The notes: a model not told the origin generated them from the sequence alone. 64,000 nucleotides of DNA from Puniceicoccaceae bacterium Marseille-Q1082 (GCA_904424815.1 CAJGBI010000002.1:642206-706205), one strand, 5' to 3'; shown: positions 42,959-55,742, numbered from the stretch's first letter. A program made the numbers and translations.

Positions 42959-44506
42959 CTATCCGCGCCTGCGGCGCGCGGCGAACGCGAGCGCGGCAAG
43001 CCCTATCGCCGCCGCGATTTCCGCAGGTTCGGGGACGATCGAAAGGTTTGCGGTGATTGTCGAAATGCCGTCCAGCTCGGATATGCTTATCTTGCCTGCA
43101 ATCCCGTCCTGGAGTTTCAGGGTGAAGTCGTCGGCGGAAACGTTGCTACCCTCTGTTGCAAACGACATCAAATCCGCGCTCCATTCGTCGCGTTCGGAGG
43201 CCTCTATCCACGCCTGCAAATCGTAGGCGGAGACGTTTAATTCGAGCACCAGCGGTGAGGCTCCCGCAACTTTTGTCATAGCCCCGTCCACCTGGATGAA
43301 GTCGCCGTCGGTTTCCGCGAGGTCGAAAACCACCGTTCCTCGGTAGAACGACATGGTGTCGAATACCACCCTGCCGATTTCCGTATTCGCCGCCGTTCCC
43401 GTCGCGCTGAACACCGCTTCGGAAGGTCTGTTGTAGCCCATTATCATGAGGCTGCCGCCCTTCATTCCGCCGTACATTCCCAGATCGAGCCTACCGCTAC
43501 TCACCTCGACTTCGTTCAGCGCGTTTGCCGCGTCGGAATAGACGTAGCTGTCAAGCGTCCAGCCGCTTGTTGTGTTAAACCTCATAATCTGGCGGCCGTT
43601 CGCGGCGTCGTTTGCCGTCATTCGCACATTCAGCTTGTTGTTTGCGAGCTCCCCGTCGCTATCTCTCGTCAAAAGCCCGCCGATGTACTCGCTCGTTCCG
43701 GAGTTTGTAAAAATCAGTTCGGTAGTGTTCACGGCGGACGCATTCCCTGCAAGCTGTATCATTCCCCTTTGCGTTATCTGCAAACCGCCCAATGAGCGGG
43801 TGAACGTGCCGGCGGACGTTGCGGTCGTCCTGAAAACGTTGTTGTTGCCGTTTGAGTTGCTCAGCGACAAGACCCCGCCCACGGTGAATGTCTGGGTGGT
43901 TGCCACCTCGAAGTTCACGCAGTTTAAAGCGTGCGATGAAGGTTTGGGTATTTGGGAATTTATCGTGAAATTTCCGTCTATTGTGACGTTTCCGTTCCCG
44001 CTGAAACTCAGCCTCGTCTGGTACCAACTCGTGGAGCTCCGCGTATCGGAAAATAGAAAATCGCCGCGCACCCTCAGCGCGGAGTCCGCGCCCGTGTAAA
44101 TAATGAGATTCGGGTGCGTTGTGGCGGACTCGCGCAGATTGAGGGTGAAATTCTCCACCGAGAAAGTGATTGGAGTGTAGACTTCAAATACGTTTTTGCT
44201 CCAGAATTTCGCGGGCAACTCAAGATTGTATGTGAAGTTTCCGGCTGTGGTCGAGGACGCCGCAACCGTAATTATATTCTGCGACGGGTAGGACGACAAT
44301 ATGCCGTTTACCGTAAGGTTCGTGTCAGAGTCGATTTCGCCGGAATACGCCTCTCCGTTTAAGGTGTAAAAAGAGGGATCTGTGATGCGCACGGGGAAAG
44401 CGGAATCCGACGTGAATGTTCCCTCGATGTCGACCGCCTGCGAAGATTGCGGCAAAATCCACAAGGCTGCGGCGCAGAATGGGAGAATTTTGGAGATTGA
44501 TTGCAT
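42959..44506 (-). CDS. PEP-CTERM surface protein with autotransporter-like body
   Basis: The 515-residue protein has a signal peptide (SILPF-type hydrophobic stretch, cleavage near SQA-VD, residue 24). The body is a long series of beta strands with Asn/Thr-rich turns, like the passenger of autotransporter-associated beta-helix proteins. It ends with VPEPAEIAAAIGLAALAFAA plus basic residues: the PEP motif, hydrophobic helix and Arg tail recognised by exosortase. It is expected at the cell surface or in matrix. A good TTGACA-N16-TAATCT promoter lies upstream. No exosortase is in the window. Confidence 0.85.
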   Translation of the reverse strand: MQSISKILPFCAAALWILPQSSQAVDIEGTFTSDSAFPVRITDPSFYTLNGEAYSGEIDSDTNLTVNGILSSYPSQNIITVAASSTTAGNFTYNLELPAKFWSKNVFEVYTPITFSVENFTLNLRESATTHPNLIIYTGADSALRVRGDFLFSDTRSSTSWYQTRLSFSGNGNVTIDGNFTINSQIPKPSSHALNCVNFEVATTQTFTVGGVLSLSNSNGNNNVFRTTATSAGTFTRSLGGLQITQRGMIQLAGNASAVNTTELIFTNSGTSEYIGGLLTRDSDGELANNKLNVRMTANDAANGRQIMRFNTTSGWTLDSYVYSDAANALNEVEVSSGRLDLGMYGGMKGGSLMIMGYNRPSEAVFSATGTAANTEIGRVVFDTMSFYRGTVVFDLAETDGDFIQVDGAMTKVAGASPLVLELNVSAYDLQAWIEASERDEWSADLMSFATEGSNVSADDFTLKLQDGIAGKISISELDGISTITANLSIVPEPAEIAAAIGLAALAFAARRRRG

Positions 44507-44578
44507 GGTTTAGGGGATTGGAGGATTGCGAATGGCGAAAAGCGCAAACGGATAATCCGCCCGTTTTCGATACAATGC

Positions 44579-44606
44579 AGATTATTCAATTTCAAAAATA
44601 TGTCAA
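44579..44606 (-). promoter_or_regulatory. Sigma-70-type promoter of the 42959-44506 PEP-CTERM gene
   Basis: On the minus strand TTGACA at 44606-44601 and TAATCT at 44584-44579 are 16 bases apart. The ATG is at 44506, giving a leader of roughly 65 bases. Confidence 0.6.
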
Positions 44607-44677
44607 GTATTAAATAATATTATCCCCTTCACGCAAATTTCCCCTGCCCAAAAGCGTTTTTCCCTTTCCCTTCGCCG

Positions 44678-45967
44678 TTAATCGCCGAGGGAGCGCGCGT
44701 AGATTTCCGCCACGTGCTCGACTTTCACCGCGTCGCCGTTTAGCGCGAGCATATTTGAAATCTGCATCATGCACGCCGGGCATCCACACGCCACGGTTTC
44801 CGCGCCGCTGGCGGCTATGTTGTCGCGCTTGCGCCCGCCGATTTTTTTCGACAGCCCGTAGTGCGTGAGCGTGAAGCTTCCCCCGCAGCCGCAGCACCTG
44901 TCGGGCTCGCGCATTTCCACGAGCTCGCACCCGGGATTCGCCTCTATGAGCTTTCGCGGCTGGATGCGCACCCCGAGCGATTTGGCAAGGTGGCAGGAGT
45001 CGTGGTATGTGACTTTCTCCCTCCGCTCCGCCGGAGCCTTTGCGGGCTCCACGCCGAGGACGTCCGCGACGAACGCGGAGATGTCGAGGGTTTTTGCGGC
45101 TATGCGCTCCGCCTGCTCCTTTTGCCTGCCTTCGGCGTACTGCGGCCAGAATTTTTCTATGGTCTCCGTGCACGACGCGCACGCGGTGACCGCATAGTCG
45201 AACTTTTCGCCCTCCAATTTCGAGAGGTTGTGGGAGAGCATTTTTTTGAAGGAGTCCGCGTCGCCGGAGGCGAGGGCGGGTATGCCGCAGCACGCGAGGC
45301 TCGACGGCATTCGGACGCCGACGCCGCGGACCCGGAAAATTTTCAGGCACGCCTCAGTGACGTTCGGGTACACTTTGTCGCCCATGCAGCCGGCGAAGAA
45401 CAGCACTTTGATTCCGCTTTTTCCGGCGGGGGAATCGTAGTCGCCGAACTTTTGGCGCGCGGTTTCGGGCGGGAGCTCCGGAAGCCGCCTGTCGCCTATC
45501 AGCGGGGAGAGCAGCGGCGAGCGCATTGTTTTGGGGGCGTCGTTCTGCCTGCGCATGACGAGCCCCCTGAACGGCGCGGAAACTTCGGCGAGGAGCGAAA
45601 ACAGCTTCGGGTTGCAGAGCATGGCGCGGAAGATCAGCTTTTTCACGGGCGAGAGCCCGAGGTATTTTGCGGAGATTTCCCGCGCCTTCAAAAACGCGCC
45701 GAGAATGTCCACGCCCGACGGGCAGGCCGCCTGGCAGGAGCCGCACAGCAGGCACCTGTCGAGCCTCTCCCTCACGCCCTCGGCGTCCGAGGTTATTTTT
45801 CCAGCAAGGTCGGAGAGCAGCGACAGCTTGCCGCGCGCCACGTCGGATTCCCTCATGGATTCCGCAAACACCGGGCACACCGACTGGCATGTCCCGCACT
45901 TCATGCACGCCGAGAGCCTGTCGTCGAGCTTTGCGGTTTCCTCCGCGAGTTTTGCGAGCCTGTCCAT
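44678..45967 (-). CDS. Glycolate/lactate oxidase iron-sulfur subunit (GlcF-like)
   Basis: The 429-residue protein has two 4Fe-4S motifs: Cys21, 24, 27 and 31 (CMKCGTCQSVCP), and Cys72, 75, 78 and 82 (CLLCGSCQAACP). Two CCG domains follow, with FFAGCMGD and LACCGIPALASGD, then YHDSCHLAKSLG and RCCGCGGSF. This is the electron-transfer partner of a FAD-linked hydroxyacid oxidase. It starts one base after the glcD-like gene. No GlcE-like gene is adjacent, so this is a two-subunit version. Confidence 0.88.
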   Translation of the reverse strand: MDRLAKLAEETAKLDDRLSACMKCGTCQSVCPVFAESMRESDVARGKLSLLSDLAGKITSDAEGVRERLDRCLLCGSCQAACPSGVDILGAFLKAREISAKYLGLSPVKKLIFRAMLCNPKLFSLLAEVSAPFRGLVMRRQNDAPKTMRSPLLSPLIGDRRLPELPPETARQKFGDYDSPAGKSGIKVLFFAGCMGDKVYPNVTEACLKIFRVRGVGVRMPSSLACCGIPALASGDADSFKKMLSHNLSKLEGEKFDYAVTACASCTETIEKFWPQYAEGRQKEQAERIAAKTLDISAFVADVLGVEPAKAPAERREKVTYHDSCHLAKSLGVRIQPRKLIEANPGCELVEMREPDRCCGCGGSFTLTHYGLSKKIGGRKRDNIAASGAETVACGCPACMMQISNMLALNGDAVKVEHVAEIYARSLGD

Positions 45968-45968
45968 G

Positions 45969-47354
45969 TCAGTAAGCCACCACTTTCGACGGGTTGAGAA
46001 GCCCCTTGGGGTCGGCGGCGCGGCGCAGGGCGCGGCAGTATTCGAGAGTCGCCTTCGACGTCTCGAGCTCCAGCCACTTGGACTTCGCCGTTCCAGTCCC
46101 GTGCTCGCCCGAGAGCGTCCCGCCCATTTCGACGGTGCGGCGGAAGAGCTCGTCTATCGCGCTTTCGACGCGCGCGAACTCCTCGGGGTCGCGCCTGTCG
46201 CAGAGGATTGACGGGTGCAGGTTGCCGTCGCCCGCGTGCCCGAAAGTCCCGATGAGCAGCCCGTACTTTTTTGCAATCTCGCCGATGCAGGAGACCATCG
46301 CGGGGATTTTCGAGCGCGGCACGGTGGCGTCCTCCAAAACTATGGTCGGGCGTCGGCGGGCGAGCGCCGGCAGAGCCTTGCGGCGCGCCTCCCAGATTTT
46401 GTTCTTTTCGGCGTCGTCGCGGGCGACGGATATTCCGCGCGCGCCGCCTTCGCGCAGTATGCGCTCGACGGTCTGCGCCTCGTCCGCAACCTGCGCGGGA
46501 TGGCCGTCAACCTCTATCAGAAGCAAAGCCGCCGCGTCGCGCGGAAGCCCGATTTTTGCGTCGTCCTCGACCATGTTCACCGTCACGGAGTCCATAAATT
46601 CGAGCGTGCACGGCAATACGTGCGAGGCTATTATCTCTGCCACCGCGTCCGCCGCAGCGCGCACGTCAGCGAACGCCGCGGTCATCGCCTTTGACGCCCT
46701 CGGCGGGGGGACGAGCTTTAAAATCGCCTTTGATATTATCCCGAACGCCCCCTCAGAACCCGTCATCAGCCCCGCGAGATTGAAGCCCGTGGCGCATTTG
46801 ACCGTGCGCGAGCCCGTCTTGACGAGGGAGCCCGCGGAGTCGAAAAATTCCAGCCCCATTACGTAGTCTTTGGTAACGCCGTATTTGAGCCCGCGCAGCC
46901 CGCCGGCGTTTTCGGCGATGTTGCCGCCTATGGTCGAGACCGCCTGGGAGCCAGGGTCGGGCGGATAGAACAGCCCGCGCGCGGCGGCCTCCGCCGCGAA
47001 GTTCGCCGTGACGACCCCGGGCTCGACGACGGCGTAGAGGTCGCCGGAATTTATTTCGAGCACGCGGTTGAGCTTTTGCGTAAGGATAACGACAGACTCC
47101 TCGGAGTCTGGGATCGCGCCGCCCGAGAGATTTGTGCCGGAGCCCCTGACAGTCATGGGTATGGAATTTTTATGGCACAGGGCGGCGATCTCGCCTATCT
47201 GTTCGGCCCTCTCGGGCATTAGCGCCGCCGCCGGAATTTTCTGCGGCAGCACCGCGGAGTCGTAGGCGTAGGACAGCCTGTCCGGTTCGGCGTCGAGCAC
47301 GTTTTCCGCGCCGAGAAGTTTTTTGAAGTCTTTTAATATGCTTGATTCGGGCAT
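45969..47354 (-). CDS. FAD-linked hydroxyacid dehydrogenase (GlcD-like)
   Basis: The 461-residue protein has the PCMH-type FAD-binding domain, with MTVRGSGTNLSGGAIPD and ENAGGLRGLKYGVTKDYVMG, and a C-terminal FAD-oxidase domain with GTFGHAGDGNLHPSIL and LSGEHGTG. It oxidises glycolate, D-lactate or a related 2-hydroxyacid and passes electrons to the GlcF-like subunit encoded one base downstream. Substrate cannot be told from sequence. It is the first gene of the pair. Confidence 0.88.
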   Translation of the reverse strand: MPESSILKDFKKLLGAENVLDAEPDRLSYAYDSAVLPQKIPAAALMPERAEQIGEIAALCHKNSIPMTVRGSGTNLSGGAIPDSEESVVILTQKLNRVLEINSGDLYAVVEPGVVTANFAAEAAARGLFYPPDPGSQAVSTIGGNIAENAGGLRGLKYGVTKDYVMGLEFFDSAGSLVKTGSRTVKCATGFNLAGLMTGSEGAFGIISKAILKLVPPPRASKAMTAAFADVRAAADAVAEIIASHVLPCTLEFMDSVTVNMVEDDAKIGLPRDAAALLLIEVDGHPAQVADEAQTVERILREGGARGISVARDDAEKNKIWEARRKALPALARRRPTIVLEDATVPRSKIPAMVSCIGEIAKKYGLLIGTFGHAGDGNLHPSILCDRRDPEEFARVESAIDELFRRTVEMGGTLSGEHGTGTAKSKWLELETSKATLEYCRALRRAADPKGLLNPSKVVAY

Positions 47355-47476
47355 GTCGGGGCTATGTTTGATTTTAAACTTACGCGCCCCTCTTTAACGG
47401 TCAAGCAAAACGGGCGCGGAAATCGTTTAACAGTTAATTTGCGCCGCGCAAAAAATACGCCCGGGCGGGCGGGGGG

Positions 47477-47992
47477 TCAGAAGAAGTTTTTGCCGAATTC
47501 GAGTTTTGCGCCCTCGGACGCCAAAATCTGGCGCGCGGCTTCGTATGCGGCTATTCCCGCGGAAGTAGAGAGATTGAGCGAGCGCAGGGAGTCCGCCAGA
47601 TGCGGGATTTTCACGCGCCGTTCGCAGATGTCGGCGTGGACGCTCTCGGGGCAGCCGCAGTCCTCCGAGCCGAACAGCAGCCCGTCGCCCCGCTCGAATT
47701 TTGCGTCCCAGAAGCATGTGCGCGACTTCGTGGTAAACAGCCATATCCTGCCCGCCGGCGGGGCGAGCGGCGAGCGTTTGAAAGCCTCCCAGTCGGCGTG
47801 GTGCGCGACGTCGAGGCTCTTCCAGTAGTCCATGCCGCTGCGCTTGAGCTTCGCGTCGGTGATTGCGAAGCCGAGCGGGTGGACGAGGTGCAGCCGCGCC
47901 CCGAGCACCGCGCACATTCTGCCTATGTTGCCCGTGTTTTGCGGAATTTTCGGGTTGTGGAGAATGACGTGCAGAATGGGATGGCCGTCCAT
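47477..47992 (-). CDS. trmL: tRNA (cytidine/uridine-34-2'-O)-methyltransferase
   Basis: The 171-residue SPOUT methyltransferase modifies the wobble ribose of tRNA-Leu. Motifs are NPKIPQNTGNIGRMC near the N-terminus, LLFGSEDCG in the middle and the knot loop IPHLADSLRSLNLSTSAGIA. Normal TrmL ends the middle motif with GPE.RG; here it reads GSEDCGCPES. The ATG at 47992 gives the family length; an upstream frame overlapping smpB is rejected. It follows smpB by 17 bases. Confidence 0.9.
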   Translation of the reverse strand: MDGHPILHVILHNPKIPQNTGNIGRMCAVLGARLHLVHPLGFAITDAKLKRSGMDYWKSLDVAHHADWEAFKRSPLAPPAGRIWLFTTKSRTCFWDAKFERGDGLLFGSEDCGCPESVHADICERRVKIPHLADSLRSLNLSTSAGIAAYEAARQILASEGAKLEFGKNFF

Positions 47993-48009
47993 GCGTGCTT
48001 CCGCTGCGC

Positions 48010-48480
48010 CTACCTGCGCCTGAAATTCAGGGCGCGCGCCGCCTCGCGCGCGGCTTCGCGCTTTTTGACGTCCTCGCGCTTGTCGTAGAGCTTTTTGCCC
48101 GTGCACAGCGCGACGAGGACTTTCGCGAGCGCCTTTTTGAAATAGATTTTGAGCGGGATTATCGCGACCCCTCCGGAATCCGTCGCCGATTTGAGCTTGA
48201 GGATTTCCCTCTTGTGCAGAAGCAGCTTCCGCGGGCGCGCGGGGTTGTGGTTGTTTATGTTGCCGAAGTCGTATTCCGATATGTGCGACTGGTACATCAC
48301 CGCCTCCCCGCCGTCCACGCGAACGAAGGCGTCGTTTATCTGCGCCCTGCCGGCGCGCAGGCTCTTTATTTCCGTGCCCGTGAGCGCGATTCCCGCCTCA
48401 AAAGTCTCGCCGACAAAGTATTCCCGCCCCGCCTTGCGGTTGCGGATCTCCGTGAATCTGTCGTTTTTTTTCTCGGGCAT
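48010..48480 (-). CDS. smpB: SsrA-binding protein SmpB
   Basis: The 156-residue protein binds tmRNA for trans-translation. It has the typical NRKAGREYFVGETFEAGI start, GTEIKSLRAGRAQINDAF and the YDKREDVKKREAAREA tail that enters the mRNA channel. The length is normal. It precedes trmL on the same strand. I did not find an ssrA gene in the window. Confidence 0.96.
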   Translation of the reverse strand: MPEKKNDRFTEIRNRKAGREYFVGETFEAGIALTGTEIKSLRAGRAQINDAFVRVDGGEAVMYQSHISEYDFGNINNHNPARPRKLLLHKREILKLKSATDSGGVAIIPLKIYFKKALAKVLVALCTGKKLYDKREDVKKREAAREAARALNFRRR

Positions 48481-48579
48481 TGCGATAAAAAAACCGCGGG
48501 GCTTTCGTTTCCGCGCGGGCTGCCGGCGTCGCGGTCGTCGAGGGGCAGGGCGGAGAGCCCTTCCGCCTCCGCGCGCGCG

Positions 48580-48798
48580 TCAATCTTCGATTTCCCTGGG
48601 GGCCTCGTAGAGTTCGTACTTGATGTTGCCCCTTATGATCTCTAGGAGCGCGATGTCTTCGAGCGAAAGCTTTTCGAGCGACTCCACCGTCGGGCGCGCG
48701 CCGTATTTGAGCTGTTTTACGCGGCGCGAAACGACGTTTATGAGAATGTTGGGGTCGGGAATGATTTTCTGCGCCTGTTTAAGATAATCTTCTCTCAA
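48580..48798 (-). CDS. rpoZ: RNA polymerase omega subunit
   Basis: The 72-residue protein starts MREDYLKQAQKIIPDPNIL and has INVVSRRVKQLKYGARP, the Rpb6/omega signature, then the acidic LEDIALLEI helix. It helps assemble the polymerase beta' subunit. It lies 99 bases upstream of smpB on the same strand and is divergent from icd. Confidence 0.88.
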   Translation of the reverse strand: MREDYLKQAQKIIPDPNILINVVSRRVKQLKYGARPTVESLEKLSLEDIALLEIIRGNIKYELYEAPREIED

Positions 48799-48924
48799 TG
48801 GAGCCTCCTTATTATTATTAAAAGTGAACCGCCCACTTTACTATCGGACGGCGCAAATGCAACATAAAAAATGTCCTCCGCAAGTCCCCCTCCGGCGGTG
48901 ACATTCGCCGCGCGCACTGACGGG

Positions 48925-48953
48925 TTGACAATCGCGGAAAATCGTGTTGGAGT
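48925..48953 (+). promoter_or_regulatory. Possible promoter of icd
   Basis: A TTGACA at 48925-48930 lies 58 bases before the icd ATG. The -10 at the right distance (around 48947-48953) is poor, so only the -35 is convincing. Confidence 0.3.
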
Positions 48954-48988
48954 GGGTGAAATTTCAACAACGAACGCACACCGCAAAA

Positions 48989-50212
48989 ATGAGCATACAA
49001 GGCGAAAAAATCACAATCCGCGACGGCAGGCTGGACGTGCCCTCCAATCCCGTAATCCCCTTTATCGAGGGCGACGGCATAGGCCCCGACATTTGGAGGG
49101 CGTCCGTGCGCGTGTTCGACGCGGCGGTCGAAAAGGCGTACGGGGGCGCGCGCAGAATCTCCTGGATGGAGGTTCTTGCGGGACAGAAGGCCTTTGACAA
49201 GACCGGCAGCTGGCTGCCGCAGGAGACTCTCGACGCGTTCAGGGAGTATCTTGTGGGAATAAAGGGCCCCCTCACAACCCCAATAGGCGGCGGAATAAGG
49301 TCGCTGAACGTCGCTTTGCGGCAGGAGCTCGACCTGTATGTTTGCCAGCGCCCCGTGCGCTATTTCAGCGGCGTGGACAGCCCCGTTAAGCGCCCCGACC
49401 TCGTGGACATGGTGATATTCCGCGAGAACACCGAGGACATCTACGCGGGCATAGAATTCGAGCGCGGCTCCGAGGGCGTAGAAAAGCTCAAGGCGTTTTT
49501 GAAGGCGGAATTCCCCGAAAAGTTCGCGAAAATCCGGTTTCCGGAATCGTGCGGGATAGGGATAAAGCCCGTCTCGCAGGAGGGAACGGCGAGGCTCGTC
49601 AAGTCCGCCATAGAATATGCGATTGCCCAGGGCAGGAAGAGCGTAACGCTCGTCCACAAGGGCAACATAATGAAGTTCACCGAGGGCGCCTTCCGCGACT
49701 GGGGCTACAAGGTCGCGAAAGAGGAGTTCGGCGCGGCGGAAATCGACGGCGGCCCGTGGTGCAGGCTCCCCTGCGGCATAGTAGTGAAGGACGTCATAGC
49801 CGACGCCTTTCTCCAACAGATTCTCACCCGCCCCGCCGAATACGACGTCGTCGCCACCCTCAACCTCAACGGCGACTACATTTCCGACGCGCTCGCCGCG
49901 CAGGTTGGCGGCATAGGCATCGCCCCGGGGGGCAACATCAACTATACTACCGGCCACGCGATTTTCGAGGCGACCCACGGCACCGCGCCCAAATACGCGA
50001 ATCTCGACAAGGTAAACCCGGGCTCGGTGATCCTCTCGGGCGAGATGATGTTCCGCTACCTCGGCTGGAACGAGGCCGCCGACCTCATAATCTCCGGCCT
50101 CGAAAACGCGATAAAGGCCAAAACCGTCACTTACGACCTCGCGCGGCTCATAGAGGGCGCCAAAGAGGTCAAGTGCTCGGAGTTCGCCACGGAAGTGATA
50201 GCCGGAATGTAG
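48989..50212 (+). CDS. icd: NADP-dependent isocitrate dehydrogenase
   Basis: The 407-residue enzyme converts isocitrate to 2-oxoglutarate in the TCA cycle. Motifs match the E. coli type closely: [33 protein letters not shown] (the substrate-binding Ser/Asn/Arg), [13 protein letters not shown] and [20 protein letters not shown]. The ATG at 48989 gives the family N-terminus. It begins an operon with a PfkB kinase (3 bases later) and proA. Confidence 0.95.
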   Translation: MSIQGEKITIRDGRLDVPSNPVIPFIEGDGIGPDIWRASVRVFDAAVEKAYGGARRISWMEVLAGQKAFDKTGSWLPQETLDAFREYLVGIKGPLTTPIGGGIRSLNVALRQELDLYVCQRPVRYFSGVDSPVKRPDLVDMVIFRENTEDIYAGIEFERGSEGVEKLKAFLKAEFPEKFAKIRFPESCGIGIKPVSQEGTARLVKSAIEYAIAQGRKSVTLVHKGNIMKFTEGAFRDWGYKVAKEEFGAAEIDGGPWCRLPCGIVVKDVIADAFLQQILTRPAEYDVVATLNLNGDYISDALAAQVGGIGIAPGGNINYTTGHAIFEATHGTAPKYANLDKVNPGSVILSGEMMFRYLGWNEAADLIISGLENAIKAKTVTYDLARLIEGAKEVKCSEFATEVIAGM

Positions 50213-50215
50213 GAG

Positions 50216-51124
50216 ATGAAAAACCGCCTTCTCATAGTGGGCTCCATAGCCTACGACAACATTCAAACCCCCTCCGGCTCGGCGGAATGGGCGCTCGGGG
50301 GCTCTGCGTCATACGCGGCGCTTGCCGCTTCGTTTTTCGCCCCCGTATCCGTCTGCGGTATAGTCGGGGGGGATTTCAAAGACTCCGACATGGCGAGGCT
50401 CGCGCGGCGCGGCGCGGACGTGTCCGACGTGGAAGTGGACCGCGGCGGGGAGACGTTTTTTTGGAGCGGCAAATACCACGACAATTTCAGCAGCCGCGAG
50501 ACTCTCGAAACGCGCGTGAACGTCTATGAGAACTACGTTCCAAAGTTAGGTGGGGCTTCGCGGAGCGCGGAGTTTCTGCTGCTGGGCAACATCGGCCCGG
50601 ATGTCCAGAAGTGCGCGCTCGACTCCATGAAATCCGATCCGTTCGTGATTTTGGACACGATGGACTTGTGGATAGAAATCGCGAACGCCCCTCTCAGGGA
50701 GCTCGTCAAGAGGGCGGATATACTCATCGTAAACGATTCCGAGGCCAAAAAGCTCTCCGGCGAGCGCAATGTCATACGCGCGGGCGACGGGCTTTTGCGC
50801 ATGGGGGCGAAATCGGCGATAGTGAAGGCGGGGGAATACGGGGCGATGCTCTTCCACCCCGACGGATTTTTCGCGGTCCCCGCCTATCCCGTGCGCGAGC
50901 TGCGCGACCCGACGGGCGCCGGAGACACTTTTGCGGGGGCTTTGGCGGGGGTTCTGTCAAGCGGCGGTCAGACCGGATTCAGGCAGATAAAGGAGGCGAT
51001 GGCAGTGGGCGCCGCCGCCGCCTCGATGACGGTGGAATCCTTTTCCTCCGACAAGCTCGAAGAGGCGGGGCTCGGGGAAATTCTCCGCCGCGCCGAGTGC
51101 GTCAGGAAAATATCGGAGATTTGA
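50216..51124 (+). CDS. PfkB-family sugar/nucleoside kinase
   Basis: The 302-residue protein is a ribokinase-fold kinase. It has the N-terminal LLIVGSIAYDNI strand and GGSASYAALAA, and the C-terminal signature DPTGAGDTFAGALAG, whose aspartate is the catalytic base. The sequence resembles the adenosine-kinase/ribokinase side, but substrate cannot be fixed. It lies between icd and proA with 3-base and 2-base gaps. Confidence 0.88.
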   Translation: MKNRLLIVGSIAYDNIQTPSGSAEWALGGSASYAALAASFFAPVSVCGIVGGDFKDSDMARLARRGADVSDVEVDRGGETFFWSGKYHDNFSSRETLETRVNVYENYVPKLGGASRSAEFLLLGNIGPDVQKCALDSMKSDPFVILDTMDLWIEIANAPLRELVKRADILIVNDSEAKKLSGERNVIRAGDGLLRMGAKSAIVKAGEYGAMLFHPDGFFAVPAYPVRELRDPTGAGDTFAGALAGVLSSGGQTGFRQIKEAMAVGAAAASMTVESFSSDKLEEAGLGEILRRAECVRKISEI

Positions 51125-51126
51125 AT

Positions 51127-52404
51127 ATGGCAACCGTGCTCGAAATCGCAAAGGGCGCCCGCGCGGCCTCGCTGGAGCTCGCCGCCGCGCCTGCGGAGCT
51201 CAAAAACGCGGCTCTCATGAGGCTCGCCGAACTGCTTTTTGAAAACGCGCCCGAGATCCTGAAAGCCAACGCCCGCGACTTGGAAAAGGCGGAGCAGTCG
51301 GGGCTCTCCAAGCCCATGCTCGAGCGCCTTTCGCTCGACGAAAGGAAGATCGCGGCGATGGCGGACGGAGTGAGGCAGGTGGCGTCGCTTCCGGATCCCG
51401 TGGGAGAAGTAATAGAATCCTCGGTTCGCCCAAACGGGCTGAAAATCGAAAAAGTCCGCACGCCGATAGGGGTGATAGGCATCATTTACGAGAGCCGCCC
51501 GAACGTCACCGTGGACTGCGCCGCCCTGTGCCTGAAAAGCGGCAACGCCGCGATTCTGCGCGGTGGCAGCGAGGCGTTCGAGACCAATTCAGCCCTCGCC
51601 GGGCTCGTCGGCCGCGCTCTTGCGGATTCGGGGCTGAATGCCGACTGCGTCCGCATGGTTCCCACTTCCGACCGCGCGGCTCTCGGCGAGCTGTTGAAGC
51701 TCGACAAATACGTGCACTGCATAATCCCCCGCGGCGGCGAGGGGCTCATAAGGTATGTTGTGCAAAATTCCTCGATTCCGGTCATCAAGCACTACAAGGG
51801 AGTGTGCACGGTATTTCTCGACGAATTCGCCGACCCCGGGCTTGCGCGGATTCTTACGGTGGACGCCAAGTGCCAGCGCCCGAGCGTATGCAACGCCGCT
51901 GAAAACCTTTTGGTGCACACCGCGGCGGCGCGCAGGCTTCTGCCGCCCGTGGCGGGGCGCCTCGCGGAGCTCGGCGTGGAGCTGCGCGCCTCGCGGGAGG
52001 CAAAAGAGATTCTCGACGGGGCGGGAATTCCCTGCAAGGAGGCCGCGGAGGAGGATTTTTCCACCGAATACATTGACATGATAATTTCGATAGCCCTCGC
52101 CGACTCCGTGGAGGGCGCCGCGAATTTCGTAAACAAATACGGCTCGGGGCACTCCGACCTCATAGTCACCGAAAACGCGCAAAACGCCGAAAAGTTCATG
52201 AACCTCGTCGATTCGGCGACCGTCTACTGGAACGCCTCGACGCGCTTCACCGACGGCTATGAATTCGGCCTCGGCGCGGAAATCGGGATTTCCACCGACA
52301 AGCTCCACGCGCGCGGCCCGATGGGGCTGAGGGAGCTTTGCTCGTACAAGTACAAAGTGCGCGGCTCGGGGCAGACCCGCGGCGCGCCGGATTCCGCAAA
52401 ATAG
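51127..52404 (+). CDS. proA: Gamma-glutamyl phosphate reductase
   Basis: The 425-residue aldehyde-dehydrogenase-fold enzyme makes glutamate semialdehyde for proline. Signatures are PIGVIGIIYESRPNVTVD, KSGNAAILRGGSEAFETN, the cysteine in KCQRPSVCNAAENLL and ASTRFTDGYEFGLGAEIGIS. The ATG at 51127 follows the kinase stop by two bases. No proB is adjacent. Confidence 0.96.
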   Translation: MATVLEIAKGARAASLELAAAPAELKNAALMRLAELLFENAPEILKANARDLEKAEQSGLSKPMLERLSLDERKIAAMADGVRQVASLPDPVGEVIESSVRPNGLKIEKVRTPIGVIGIIYESRPNVTVDCAALCLKSGNAAILRGGSEAFETNSALAGLVGRALADSGLNADCVRMVPTSDRAALGELLKLDKYVHCIIPRGGEGLIRYVVQNSSIPVIKHYKGVCTVFLDEFADPGLARILTVDAKCQRPSVCNAAENLLVHTAAARRLLPPVAGRLAELGVELRASREAKEILDGAGIPCKEAAEEDFSTEYIDMIISIALADSVEGAANFVNKYGSGHSDLIVTENAQNAEKFMNLVDSATVYWNASTRFTDGYEFGLGAEIGISTDKLHARGPMGLRELCSYKYKVRGSGQTRGAPDSAK

Positions 52405-52442
52405 CGGCTTTCCGCAATCTGAAAAATTCCAAAAACGCCTGA

Positions 52443-55327
<2,885 letters not shown>

Positions 55328-55687
55328 GGAGGGGCGTCTTGGCTTTCGCGCGGCGCGCTTGTTGGGATGCGCGCGGCCGGTGTTCGGCGCCGCTTCCCGC
55401 TGCGGATTGTACAGTTTTAAATTGTTAGCGCGCTTTCCATTCTCCGCTTGTTTTTTATTGGATGTGCGCGGCGGCCGGTTGTTTAGGCTGCGTTGTCCTT
55501 TTGCGCGCCGCGTCCTACCGTGCGGCATTTTCCGTTGGCGCCGGAGAAATTTCCGATTCCGCGCGCGTTGCCGGATTCTTTGGATTGCGCGCATTTTCTC
55601 CGGAGCGTTTTCAGCGCCGCGGGCGGGGCGCATTTCTAAACCAATTTCCGCGGCTTTGTTGCGGGAATATTTCTTTGATTTCCGCAT
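55328..55687. other. Intergenic region after kdsA
   Basis: No gene, RNA or repeat is convincing here. The sequence is GC-rich with scattered short T-runs; the short plus-strand frames lack family features. It separates kdsA from the convergent PEP-CTERM gene, whose terminator begins at 55688. Confidence 0.5.
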
Positions 55688-55720
55688 AAATAGAAAGCCC
55701 CGCTGCTCCGGCTCGGGGCT
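55688..55720 (-). terminator. Terminator of the PEP-CTERM gene at 55743
   Basis: On the minus strand AGCCCCG (55720-55714) pairs with CGGGGCT (55702-55696) across an 11-base loop, followed by TTCTATTT. It lies 22 bases after the stop. Confidence 0.7.
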
Positions 55721-55742
55721 TGGGCGGAAAATTTTTTCTTCG

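Noticed and set aside
48481-48579. ssrA (tmRNA) next to smpB
   Set aside because: The 99-base gap is too short and lacks the tRNA-like ends.
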